In this document: piece by piece, positions 23,725 to 35,517 of the stretch
How positions within the stretch are numbered: position 1 is the first letter of the stretch
Layout: the number at the start of each line of letters is the position of its first letter
NCBI GenBank assembly: GCA_001972305.1
Contig: BDDD01001620.1
Span: 62,001-126,000, forward strand
DNA: 64,000 nt
DNA from: Cephalotus follicularis
Taxonomy: Eukaryota > Streptophyta > Magnoliopsida > Oxalidales > Cephalotaceae
Reading direction: 5' to 3'
Notes under the pieces: model-generated
What the model was told of the DNA's origin: nothing
The model's database searches: none
What the model saw: the letters and a program-made list of their open reading frames with translations, nothing else
Program-made: the position numbers and the translations under genes

Positions 23725-25218
23725 CTATCTGCAGGATACGAAAACCTGTAATGAAGCATTCTTAATTGAATTACAAACGGACAGCAATGTAACCGGAAGT
23801 CACAATCTTTGAAGAGGCAGAGATGGCGGCAATGGCAGTACAGGAACCGACAAATCAGCTCCGCCGCAACCTTTGCAAGAGTTACGTTGCTTGAGCTCCA
23901 AGTTCGTTTCTTCCCAATCCTTTCCTGGTTGTTGCTGTTGTGGGGATTGAGCACCGTCTACCAAACCATTGCTCTCACCAAATCCTTCAATGACTTGATT
24001 GTTAAGGTGAAGAAGTTGTTCAAGACTCTGCCTCAGACTCAAAACTGTGGCCTCACTCTTCTTTGCCATCGAGATCCACATCTGATTCTCTGCACTCATT
24101 TGCTTCACCTTTTCTTCCAACTCTGCGTGTACTTTGCTCACCTTATGTAGCTCTTTTTCTTTCTCTTCAAGCCTTTTCAGGGTCTGCTCATCCAACATCC
24201 GTAGCAGTATTCCACAGTGTTGCTTTCGGCTCTCATCCACCATTGCACGCATTTTTTTATTCTGAAACAAGGGATTTTAGTTAAATTGGACGTGACCAAC
24301 TTGAACAAATCACTGCAAACAAACTAATCAAATAGGCTGATCCCAAATTTTCAACTGGAGAAGAGGCTGATCCCAAATTCTCAGCTAGACTATTGTTAAT
24401 TACATACAGTTTTTTGTCTATCTATTGTAAGGATTAGGACAAAAAAAAAAGAGAGGTTATATTAGCATAAGTTGACCTGAAGTCGAATAAATGCCTCAAG
24501 CTCAAGATTTTGATAGTAGATGTAGGAATCAAGAACTTGAGATATGCCGCTGGTAGAAGTTGGTCCAGACGCACATAATCTATCCATATTGATCAAGCGT
24601 TCCATAGGCAACGTGGATGCTGTCATGGAACTATTGATCACCGCAATATCTTGATCATCAATCTTTGGCTGTTGCATGTGTTGTTGACTGTGGTAACTAA
24701 GCAATTGCTGAGAGGGTGCAATAACCATTTGATTCTCTCTGATTCTCTTTCGGCTTCCTGATGCATTGCAGGTTAACTCCCTCTCTGGTTCACTGAATAC
24801 TGTTCCGTTCACCATCTGCTGCCCATCTCCTCCGATTCCTACTGCTTCGAAATCAACCCAAGAATGGCATCAGTAACGATGCAACGCGTACGTACCAAAG
24901 CAATCATATTGATTGTGACAAAAAAAACAGCAGACTCTTTACCATAATTCTGATAAGCATTCAGTGAGTTTCTACTCATGGGATTCCATTCTTGATGATG
25001 ATGTTGAATAAGCTGTTGATATTCCTGCAAGGGACTGCTTTTACTACTACATAAGTATTTTGCAAATCATAACAAAATATAACGCCAATTAAATAATTGA
25101 AAAAAGAAGAAGAAGAAGAAGAAATAAATTAACTCAAACAGAACAAAACACAATCTAGCTAGAGTACATAAGATGCCAACCAGAAAGCATTTGAAGGATA
25201 TGGAGCTTGCACGGCCAT
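23725..25218 (-). CDS. BOI-like: BOI/BRG-like RING E3 ubiquitin-protein ligase, RING frame disrupted
   Basis: Exons on the - strand: 25218-25181 (MAVQAPYPSNAF), 25034-24943, 24841-24477, 24261-23725; GT-AG junctions, phases consistent. BOI-related ligases bind DELLA and stress regulators and ubiquitinate targets in the nucleus. Exon 3 has the NGTVFSEPERELTCN block and SRKRIRE; its end and exon 4 carry the long WRD-like/coiled-coil region (LEAFIRLQ, MRAMVDESRKQH, RLEEKEKEL). The RING starts in frame (SCKGCGGADLS). One extra base at about 23831-23832 then shifts the frame into a stop at 23800. The rest of the RING (CRHLC, KDC) lies in the next frame, and one missing base near 23778 returns the original frame for CP(V)CNSIKNASLQVFVS. 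As read, a 318-aa protein without a working RING results; without the indels about 343 aa. Either a sequence error or a recent null allele. Confidence 0.85.
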
Positions 25219-25258
25219 TACAGCCTTTGTAACTCAAGTTGTCAATTCTTTTTGTCTC

Positions 25259-25267
25259 TTTTATAAA
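25259..25267 (-). promoter_or_regulatory. Candidate TATA box of the BOI-like gene
   Basis: The - strand reads TTTATAAAA about 41-49 bp upstream of the ATG at 25218. If used, the 5' leader would be very short, so a more distant promoter among the TATATA-rich 25350-25400 stretch is also possible. Confidence 0.25.
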
Positions 25268-27240
25268 GAATATGGTGTTCGACTTGGATATTCACAAAGT
25301 GGGGCAATTAAGCTGCAGGAACTTGAGCTTTGCCAACTGTTAGGAGTGCTTATCTATATGAAGATATATAGTAGAAGTTATATATTTGTCTATATTTATA
25401 CTACATATAAAGCCTGAATAGTATTTATAAATTTTTACTAAACTAAGATAATGAAAACTTAATGCATCCTCTTTGACTACACATCTTTAAATCTTATCAT
25501 CATAATAAGCGTATCCTTTTAAACAACAATTGGGTTTTTTTTTTTATTATAGTAAAAGTGGGTTAGACATATGGCGCACTGGGGTTAATGACTATAGATA
25601 AGAAAATGACAAGGAGCCAAATCCTAACTTTAAGGTTTATTAATTAATATAGTACTAATTCGTAAGATAATTATGTCACTTTGAATTATTTTGTTGTGTC
25701 TAGCTACAATAATTGATTATTAAAACATTCTTAAAAAAATTATGATTTGAGCATCATATGGGCATGTATCTAAAAAACTTGTGATTGTATGGTGGCTTAT
25801 GAGACCAATCCTAAAAAAGAGGTCAAATTGGCTCATTTTTAATTTTTGTTTGAAAAAATTTAATTATACGCATATAATTAGTTTTTCATAATATGTTTTT
25901 TTAATCCAAATATACATTGCATGCTTGCTGAAATTAAATTGAGAAGTATGGTGTGAATAAGATAATCAATTGGAGCTATGGTTACCAATAATTCATGTAC
26001 TATAAAAAAAAAACATGAATGACAAAAATTATTTATTTATTATAATATTAGTTTCTGATTAAGAATACATATTTATACATTAAAAGCATGTAAGAAGAAA
26101 AGTGGGGAAGATTGAGTTCGCAATTGAATAGAATAATAATTAAAAGCAGTGGAGTAAAAAGAAAGGTATTGGGAGGCGAGCGGCAATGGAGGAGCTAAAA
26201 CGTTCACATCATGCACATGAATAATTATGACTACATCCATCGATTATCAATTGTGGGGGTCACTCATGATCAGTCACTATATGTGTGTATTTACGTGAAA
26301 AGTGTCGACTCTTGATGCCCCCAACCGACAGTCCTGCCATTTCCATCTTGATCTTCGTCTCTTTGCCAAATTTCTTGTGCTTAGTCATGCCCAGTACTCT
26401 CGATGATATATAAAACAAAGCAAGGCTACGTCAACCTTCTAGGCCACGTCATATCTGCCCTCCTCATATGGTGCCCACCTCTGAGCTCAACTAGAATAAT
26501 TTAGGGTTCTCTTTTTCAAGCACATTTATGGAGTTTTTCTCCATCTATACATTCACTATAGGTATTATTATCTATTTTTTAAAGTGTAGCTGCATCACGA
26601 CCAAATTGTTTATTGCCCATTAGATGAGGAAGCCACGACCCTATTGGCATGCACCAACCAATAAAGTTGCCCACCAGTACAGCTAATAAAAGTCATTTAA
26701 CATTTTCGATGAGTGGAAATCGTTGGATCATCGATCGCTTCTATCATGAGGACAAAAACGCTGCTATAGCAAATATCACTTCTATCATCGTGGACAAAAA
26801 CATTGCTACAGCAATTATCAATGAGATATGATATCCAAGTTGTCATTAATTTGGCAATCAATTCTAATATGCTGTCAACAAAGGCAAAAGCCAAAATACA
26901 TGGGAACCGAGGCCATTGCTGCCCACCTACCTATCCATCTTAGGTAACACCAACAAATTTTTACGATCTGCTAGTTACTGGCTTCTAAGATGAAGCAAAT
27001 AAATATCGATCCTAATGTAACAAGCTAAATCTTATAAGTTCTTATCCGTTTTGAATTTAAGACGTGGATTTTATATTTCATATGTGTACCTTTTTTTCAA
27101 TAAGACTTTATCTTAAATGCTTCACAAGTTTAGAGTTTTTTTTTATGAAAGATTTTTTGGTGGACGTAACTCATGTAAATACAAATAATAATAAAAGTTC
27201 ACATAGAAATTAAAAAAAATCAACAATCCACATATACATA
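25268..27240. other. Gene-free AT-rich stretch
   Basis: No coding region is supported. 26740-26825 contains two imperfect copies of a segment with GACAAAAACGCTGCTATAGCAA / GACAAAAACATTGCTACAGCAA, the only structure noted. Confidence 0.45.
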
Positions 27241-27864
27241 CTCACAAGTTACTCTAGATGTAATAGGGTTTCTCTCTCAGAATTCTCTTTAAACCCTATT
27301 CGTGTGGAGATCGTGTGGATTCTTTCCAAATCAAATCTGATCTGCTTCTTTTCAAGTGGATCTAGAAAGGGTGTGGCCTCTTTAAGACGTAGTTTTCTGG
27401 GAGGGCCTTACTGGGTGGACTGTAGTAAGACAATTGTAATATGGTGTTGTTATGGGATCGGCTGAAATTAACAGAAGAAGAAGGAACAGAAGTACATGTA
27501 GATGATAGGATGAAGGACAACATTAACCTTAGTGGCTTCTTCTGCCTGATTGAGAGTCTATGGAACGCTAAGAAATTCAACAAGGAGAATTTTAAGAACA
27601 CGATGAAAACGTTATGGCAAGCAAAACGTGGGCTGGGAATCAGAGATGTTGAGTACAATCTATTCTTTTTTCTGTTTAATAATGATGATAGGTTGAAAGT
27701 GTTAAAGCTTGGCCCTTGGTTATTCGATAAACATATTCTTCTTTCGAAAAAAAATAGAGAATGACGTACATATTTCGAACATAGCCTTACACAAGGCTCT
27801 CTATAGATTAGGGTTTTCAGAATTCCTTACCCATGCTTGTGGGAGAGAGTTGGGAGAGGAGATT
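27241..27864 (+). pseudogene. LINE (non-LTR retrotransposon) ORF1 fragment, DUF4283 domain
   Basis: An ATG at 27441 opens a 107-codon frame with the DUF4283 pattern of plant L1-type ORF1 proteins: WDRLKLTEEE near the start, LWQAKRGLGIRDVEYNLFFFLF in two parts, then a block with LKLGPWLFDKHILL. This is the RNA-binding gag-like protein of LINEs. A frameshift after KKNRE (about 27760) moves the sequence into another frame. The ORF ends at 27864, where a CACTA-type terminus begins. No zinc knuckle, endonuclease or reverse transcriptase follows. The preceding 27241-27440 may be 5' UTR. Confidence 0.75.
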
Positions 27865-28400
27865 CACTGCAAGAAAAATGGGTTATTGTGAGGGATTTTT
27901 TCGACGGATTAGAATCCCCCGCAATTTTTTGCCGGCATAAAAAAAATTTGTGAGAGATTTTTTCTCGTAATCACGTAATTTTTTTTGCAATTTTTTAGCC
28001 GGATTTATTTTATTTAGAGGAAAACTATTGTGAAGGATTTTACTTAATATTGCCAGAGAGTTTCCCATAAGTATAGCGGGGGGCTGTATTGCGAGGGAAT
28101 TTCCCTCGCATATTTTTGGATGAAAATGACTTATTTAGAAAGAAAATTTTGAGAAGGTTTACAACTATATTACGGGGGAGAATCCCTCACAAAATCAGCA
28201 AGGGTGTATTGCAAAGGAAATTCCCTCAAAATTTTTTGGAAAGAAATATCTAATTTCGAAAGAAAATTTTGGGACGGTTTACGACTATTGTAAGGGAATT
28301 TTTTTTTGTAAAATTTACGACTATTTGGACGAAAACGCCCAATTTGTAGGAAAACTTTTACTAGAGTTTACAGAGAATCCCTAACTTTGTTTTTTTTTTT
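27865..28400 (+). mobile_element. CACTA-type transposon terminus with subterminal repeats
   Basis: CACTGCAAGAAAAATGGG at 27865 matches the start of plant CACTA/En-Spm elements (CACTACAAGAAA type). It is followed by imperfect subterminal units of the type TATTGCGAGGGAATTTCCCTCGCA, GTGAGGGATT and TTGCAAAGGAAATTCCCTC over about 500 bp. The 3 bases before it (ATT, 27862-27864) would be the target duplication. The opposite terminus was not found downstream, so the element is truncated or its other end lies beyond later insertions. The right limit is approximate. Confidence 0.65.
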
Positions 28401-29688
28401 AGCTTAATAGGTAATTTTTACACAGAATTTATAGTAAAAGTATAAGTTACATCCTGAATTCACTTTTACTGCAATCAATGTACTGAATTTGTTAAAAATG
28501 TGCAATTAAGGAACTACCGTTAGTTATTAGCTAACGATACCGACGTGATTAATATGTGTTGACTTTTTGCAAAGTAGTTTTTTTTATGTGAGTTAATCTC
28601 AGCCATTGGATTAAAAACAACAAAATTTAATTTCATCCGATTAAAACACAAAATAAAAAATTTGTCTCATATCTATCTTCTTTCTCTCTCCTCCATAGAA
28701 TTCATCTATAAGAATGCAATTCATATTCGAATGCTTTTATTGACAGATGGATATTCACATTAAAAACTATGAAAAACAAATATGCGTTTAATACAGGATT
28801 ATGACCTTCCACCTATATATGTCTATTTCAGATATAAGCACCACTAGCCACTTATTTTGAGTTGATATCTAAAATTAAGAAACTCAACTTTACAATTCCC
28901 CAAAATTAAACAAGGATTGTAAGATCAGACATCTTTCTTTGACGTTAAGTACTTTACTTGGAAGCTAAATTAACTTTATTGACCTCTTAAGACCCACGGG
29001 ATCTCATGTAAGTTGTAACTTCGCCATAAGACAATTTCAGGTAGGAATGCATGTGAAATTAACGACCAAAAAAAAAAGTAGGGAACTTCTCTTTTTGTGT
29101 TTTTTACCTACTCAAAACTGCCATATAAATGACAAAGAAGCTTTCTTATCTTACAGTATATCAAAGCCATGAATTGCCTCATCGACCAACTCCCCAATTT
29201 GTTTTTGACTTTTTTAGAACGGATAGACCTCAAGTCTCAATCTCTAGACATCACCAAAACTTGGACATACAATAAGGTTGCCCAAACGTAATTTAAGGTT
29301 AATTGAATCATGTCAGGTTTAGGATGCATGCATTATCATATTTAATTTTGTTCAATTGTCAAACTAAGGAAAGGTTCCCTTCATGACTTCATCTACATGA
29401 GTCTCGTCGTACAATATTAAAAATAAGTGGAAAGAATTTTGTATATAAAAGATGCAAAAAAATGGGTTATAAAATCATGGAGAAACAGTGAGAAAGAAAC
29501 AACCAAAATATAACACAATTCAAAGAAGTAAAAGATCAATTGTTGGTTCGAGTGATAAGCTTATGATCTCAGGTTTTCAGTTCTATTCTTTTTTCACATT
29601 CTCTTGTATATGCCAAATATATGAAGTGTGAAAATTCATATGTTCCAACCGAGAAGAACGAGAAAGATCATGATCCCCCCCCCCCATA
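28401..29688. other. Gene-free stretch before the copia element
   Basis: No coding region is supported. The segment around 28435-28700 resembles decayed transposon DNA. A C9 homopolymer at 29677-29685 precedes the copia target site. Confidence 0.4.
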
Positions 29689-29693
29689 TATTA

Positions 29694-30192
29694 TGTTGAA
29701 TTATGCCTTAAATTTTTTGTTCTAACCTCCGACGCTTTGTTGTAACCATTGACACTTTGTGGGAAACCGTTGACGTTTTGTAGAGAACAGTCGACGCTTT
29801 ACAACTAAAGGAGAAACAAATACCTTCTGTTCTATAAAGCGCTGACAATCAACGTCAAACCGTCGACGCTCTGTACTAAAGCGTCGACAATTTGAGTCAA
29901 ACCGTCGACGCTTTCGACGTAAATCTTGTTAATTATCTTTCCTTATTCGGTTCGGTAGGGTTTTATGTATAAATACAAAGAGATGGCTGCTGATAAAGAG
30001 AGAGTGACCTAGAAAGGCTGAGAGACTCATTGTAATCCATATTTACATAGTAAAATCTATATCACCTCTGCCCGTGGACGTAGATTACATTAATCGAACC
30101 ACGTAAATCTTGTGTTGATTTATTCTTATTGTTTTGCTTAATTAAACTTTGCTATTAGGTTGTTAGAGATTACTGAAGCTAGTTTTACAACA
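29694..30192 (+). repeat. Copia 5' LTR (499 bp)
   Basis: TGTTGAATTATG ... GTTTTACAACA. It contains several GTCGACGCTTT / GCGTCGACAA motifs. A TATA-like TATAAATACAAAG near 29968 is the likely LTR promoter. Clear homology to 34258-34319 plus 41653-42101. Confidence 0.92.
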
Positions 30193-30194
30193 AG

Positions 30195-30205
30195 TGATAT
30201 CAGAG
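30195..30205 (+). other. Copia primer binding site
   Basis: TGATATCAGAG two bases after the LTR end is a one-mismatch version of TGGTATCAGAG, complementary to initiator-Met tRNA. Confidence 0.8.
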
Positions 30206-30239
30206 ACAGGTTTGACAGATCCCTTGCTTCGGAGTCAAG

Positions 30240-33200
30240 ATGTCAACAACCAAATTCGATATTGAGAAGTTTGATGGAACAGGCGATTTCAATATGTGGC
30301 GTGTTAAGATGCGGGCACTACTGATACAACAAGAAGTTTGGGGGGCAGTGGATGGTGAAGAAGGTTTACCTGAGAATATGCCTCAGTTGGAGAAGAAGAG
30401 GATCCTAAACAGGGCACACACATCGATTCAACTGTGTCTGGAGGATGATGTTCTCCATGAATTTGTGAATGAGACTACGATGATTGGGTTATGGAAGAAA
30501 CTGGAGAGTCGTTACATGACCAAGTCACTCACAAACAGGTTGTATCTCAAACAACGCCTATACACTTTGCGAATGAAGGAAGGTATGTCCGTAAAAGAGC
30601 ATATTGACAATTTTAATAAGGTGATTCATGATCTAAAAAATACAAATATTAAAATTGATGATGAAGATCAAGCCCTAATCTTGTTGTGTTCGTTGCCGTC
30701 CTCATACGATCACTTTGTGGATACCATGTTATATGGTAAGGACTCCATTCATGTAAATGATGTCAAGGATGCATTACAATCAAGGGAGTTGAAAAAAAAG
30801 TGTCAGAAAATATGGGGGAGAATCAGGCAGAAGGCCTGGTAGCTAGAGGCAGGAGCCGAGAAAGAGGGTCAGGTAAAAGGGGTAAGTCACGATCTAAATC
30901 GAGAGCTACGAATTCTAGATGTTTCATCTGTAATGAAACAGGGTAATGGAAGGTTGATTGTCTGAAATACAAGGGAAATGGAGTAGCTGAAGGGAATACA
31001 GTCGAAGCTAATGCGAGAGTGGTGCATGAAAGTTCGGATGAGGCTGATAGAGATTTAGTTATGTTTGTTAGCGTACATAACACCAGCAATTGGATTCTTG
31101 ATTCAGGATGTTCTTTTCACATAACACCCAACATGGATTGGTTCACCACCTATGACGTCAAGGAAGGGAAGGTTTTGTTGGGGGACAACAATGCATTGAA
31201 GGTTATCGGGTATGGGAAGGTTCAGATCAAGATGTTTGACGGTGTAATCAGAACTTTGGAAGCTTGGCATGTTCCGGGGCTGAAGAAAAACCTGATTTCC
31301 TTGAGGGTTAGATTCTCATGGTTGCAAGTTTACCGACGAGAATGGGACAAAAAAGGTTCTTAGGGGTGCTATGGTAATTATGAAGGGAAAGAAGATCGAT
31401 GGCTTATATCAGCTGCAGGGGAATACCGTGCTGGGTACTGCAGCTGTTGCTTATTCGTCAGGGGATAAAGATATAGATACTACTCGACTTTGGCATATGC
31501 GCCTAGGGCATATGAGTGAGAGAGGGTTGAAAATTCTGTCCAAGAAGGGTTTGCTAGCTGGAGTGAAGTCAGGGAAACTGGATTTCTATGAACATTGTGT
31601 GTATGGAAAACAGTACAGGGTGAAGTTCAGTACTGCCATTCACAAGACCAAGGGTATCTTGGATTATATTCACTCTGACCTTTGGGGTCTCTCATCACAA
31701 GTTTCACTTAGAGGAAGCCGATACTTAATGACCTTGATTAATGACTATTCTAGAAAGGTCTAGTCATATTTTTTGAAGAGTAAAGATGAGGCGTTTGTCA
31801 AGTTCAAACAGTGAAAAACCATGGTAGATAAGAAAACAGGAAGATCGGTCAAAACTCTACGAACTGACAATGGTTTGGAGTACTGCTCAGGGGAATTTGA
31901 CAAGTTCTATAAATATGAAGGTATAGTGAGACACCATACTGTACGAAAAACACTGCAACAAATGGAGTTGCAGAACGGATGAACAGAACGTTATTAGAAA
32001 GATCACGTTGCATGCTTTCTAATACTGGACTCTCTAAGAAGTATTGGGCCGAGGCAATCCATACAGCAACTTACCTGGTAAACAGGTCTCCATCAACCGC
32101 CATTGAGTTACAGACTCCACAGGAGTATGCTCAGGTACCGCAGGTGATTGTTTTGGTTTAAAAGTATTTGGTTGTCCTACATATGCTCACGTGAATGATG
32201 GTAAACTTGAGCCGAGGGCAAAGAAGTGCATATTTCTAGGATATGCAGATGGGGTGAAAGGGTATCAGTTGTGGTGCATTGAAAATCCCAAGTTCCCAAA
32301 ATTCCTTGTTAGTAGAGATGTGACATTTGATGAGTCTGCTATGGTCAACCAAAAGAACAAGTCTGTTGAGAATGGTGAGCAAGACCTTGGTGTAGAAAAA
32401 CAGGTGGAGCTTGATCTAGAAGCTCCGGGAAGGGAAGATGAAGCTTCTTCTAGTCAGTCAAATCAAACCGAATTGCAAGATCATGATGAAGATTGAGCAG
32501 TTTAGGAGCATCAGTACACTATTGCTAGAGGCATAGAGAGGAGGCATATTAGACCGTCGCTGAGATACAGTTATGCGAACATGGTAGCCTTTACTTTGTC
32601 AGTCGCTGAAAGTGTTGAAGGAGAAGAGTCGTCCACTTATAAGGAAGCAGTGAAAAGCAAAGAATCAGCAGAGTGGGTAACTGCTATGAATGAAGAAATT
32701 CAGTCTCTTGAAAAGAACAAGACTTGGGAGTTGGTAAAGCTGCCAAAGGGGAAACGGGTTGTAGGCTGTAAGTGGATCTTCAAGAAAAATGAAGCTATAC
32801 CAGAGGTTGAGGCAATAAGGTTCAAAGCACGATTAGTAGCTAAGGGTTTTACTCGGAATGAGGGAGTGGACTTTCATGAAGTATTTTCTCTAGTTATGAA
32901 GCATAGCTCGATCCGTGTTTTACTCGCTATGGTTTCCTGTCAAGACTTAGAACTTGAGCAACTGGATATCAAGACAACGTTTTTACATGGTGAGTTAGAT
33001 GAACAAATTTACATATCCCAGTCAGAAGGTTATTATTTTTCAGGGTAACAAGATCATGTGTGGCTACTGAAGAAATCCTTATATGGATTGAAACAATCTC
33101 TGAGACAGTGGTATAAAAGATTTGATACATTTATGATCAAGAACAGTTATTGTCGATGTGAGTATGATAGTTGTGTGTACTTGAAGAAACTCCCAGATGG

Positions 33201-34183
33201 TTCTTTTGTGTATCTATTGTTATATGTTGATTGCGTCGAATGATAAATTCGAGATCAACAGATTGAAGGCTCAGTTAAGTAGTGAATTTGAAATGAAGGA
33301 TTTGGGTGCAGCCAAGAAGATATTGGGTATGGAGATCCAAAAGGATCGTCAAGCAAGACGGTTATACGTATCTCAGAAAAAGTATATCAAGAAAGTGCTT
33401 GAGAGGTTTGAAATGGAAAAGTCTAAACCATTAAGTACCCCATTGGTTGGACATTTCAAATTGTCAGATTTATTATCGTTTAAGACTGAGACTGAGGTGG
33501 AGCATATGACTCATGTTCCATATGCTAGTGTAGTTGGCAGTCTGATGTATGCCATGGTGTGCACTAGGCTAGATATTTCACATGTTGTGAGTGTGGTTAG
33601 CATGTATATGGTTAATCCAGGTAAAGCTCACTGGGATGCTGTGAAATGGATAATGAGGTATTTGAGAGGTTCTACAGATGCTGGCTTAGTCTATGATAGT
33701 GGTGGAGCTTCTAGTGTGGATGTTGTGGGCTATTCGGATTCTGATTATGCAGGGGACATGGATAAGCGAAGATTCCTCACGTGGTATGTTTTCACTTTGT
33801 CTGGCTGTGCAGTTAGTTGGAAGGCAACTTTGCAACCAACCATTGCCTTGTCTATAACATAGGCGGAATACATGGCATTGACTAAGGTAGTGAAAGAAGC
33901 TATCTGGTTACGTGGTTTAGTTGGTAGTCTTGGTTTGATACAACAGGTTTCGACGGTGTATTGTGATGGCCAAAGTGTCAATCATCTGAGTAAGAATCAT
34001 ATGTTTCATGAGAGAACCAAACACATTAGTATCAGATATCACTTCATTCGGGATGTTATCGAAGGAGGTGAAATTTAAGTTCAAAAGATACCCAAAGCCA
34101 AGAATCCAGCTGATATGTTGACAAAGCCAGCTCCTGGTGAGAAGTTCAAGCTTTGCTTGAACTTAATTGGATGCTACAGATAA
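30240..34183 (+). pseudogene. Copia gag-pol polyprotein, multiply broken
   Basis: The gag starts at ATG 30240. The gag zinc knuckle (about 30920-30961) has lost its His to an in-frame TAA. The protease core DSGCSFHI is at about 31100, the pre-integrase block LWHMRLGHMSERGLK at about 31490, and the integrase part with HSDLWG near 31670 has stops near 31761 and 31814. Reverse transcriptase runs from about 32580; its active-site YVD is followed directly by a frame change at about 33235, because a short deletion removed the second Asp region. RNase H blocks lie at 33720-34080, with TAG at about 33860. The C-terminal ADMLTKPA block ends at TAA 34181-34183. In function this would copy and insert the element; here it cannot make a complete polyprotein. 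Confidence 0.9.
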
Positions 34184-34242
34184 TCTCTTGAGAAGGCAGA
34201 GGTGATGGTCGTGGAGTAGCTGATGTGAAGATGGAAATTCAA

Positions 34243-34257
34243 GTCAATGTGGAGATT
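34243..34257 (+). other. Polypurine-tract-like site of the copia element
   Basis: A moderately purine-rich stretch (AATGTGGAGATT) immediately precedes the 3' LTR start at 34258, the expected place for plus-strand priming. Confidence 0.5.
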
Positions 34258-34319
34258 TGTTGAATTATGCTTTGAATTTTCTGTTCTAACCGCCGACGCT
34301 TTGTTTTAACCGCCGACGC
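34258..34319 (+). repeat. Copia 3' LTR, first part (62 bp)
   Basis: TGTTGAATTATGCTTTG...GCCGACGC matches the first 62 bp of the 5' LTR, then stops abruptly at the nested insertion. Confidence 0.9.
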
Positions 34320-34999
34320 TGTAGCACTTGAAATTTTATTATACAAAGAATGACTTTTGGGCTAGCGATGGTTACTTTGGACTGGGCCGAATGTAGACCG
34401 AAATTGTTTAAAGGAGAAAAGAATGGAAATCGGGCTTAAAATGGTATTAATATGTTGTTAATTGGGCTGGAATTGAATTAATGAAGGAAGGGCTTTCCTT
34501 GGACTCGGAATAGGCCTATTGTATTAGGCTAAATAGAATTAAAGGAGAAAGGAGGAATTGGGCAGCCCACAATGTGAAGGTTTTGCTGGAATTGTCTCAA
34601 GAATTCTAGAGCCTTCATTGGCTGTCTATAAAAAGTGTGTGTGTGTGCTGGAATTGTGTGGTTGATTCCAGAGCCTTCCACGAATTGGCTATTTAAAGGA
34701 AAGGGAGAGTGAGTTGTTGGCTGCTGATAATTTTGGGAGAAAATGAGACAGGGGGAACTACCAGTGAAGTGAAGGAGCTAAGAGGGAGAAGTGAAGGAAA
34801 AGGAAGTGTACCAGAGCTCACAATTTCCAGGTAGGTTCTACTACCTACTGAGTGTTTTACTGTTGTGTGTCTTGTTTGTGAAATTGTAATTGCTCTGGTT
34901 AGAATTAGATGAATGATATAAAAGGTGGAATGACTGAGATGGGTTAAATGAATGCATATATGAATAGTGTGATGATTGAAATGAATGACCACTGCCAAC

Positions 35000-35512
35000 C
35001 ATGTGTCAGGCTCCTATTGCGTGCATCCATAGCGTGCGTCTGAGCTCAATGTTGGTATGTATACATACATATTGAGGGACCTGGCTACATAACAAAGAGT
35101 AAGTTATGCGCCCGAGCATGAGGAGCGAAGCATGCGTTTGAGTTTTCATGGGAAGTGACTGAGCTCGCCATGTTATGCGTCCGAGCATAGCACCGCGCCA
35201 GGGCACACCTTATTCTGAGGTGTCATACGCCGAGGTGCCAAGCGCCAGAACTCTCCCCTGCATCTCCCCTGCATGCATTCTCAGTGCTCAGTGCCAATGC
35301 CAGAGGTCCCTGCATGAGTGTTCTCGGCATAAACCGTCTAACGCCAGAACTGTCCTCTGTAAGGAGCCTGAGGTGCCAATCATGGCCCTCCCCTGGCATG
35401 CGCCTGAGGTGCCAGTAAATGTGCCAACCTGCAGTGACGCTATGCATTGCCTAGCATTGCATCTCAGGCATGCAACGTTGGCGCCCAATCACTGCCATTG
35501 TCATGCAACGCC
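35000..35512 (+). repeat. Degenerate GC-rich repeat array, left part
   Basis: Imperfect short units such as ATGCGYCCGAGCATG, CGAGGTGCCA and CTCCCCTGCATGC recur here and continue, after the inner insertion, at 38413-39240. It produces spurious open frames on both strands. Confidence 0.6.
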
Positions 35513-35517
35513 CGAGG

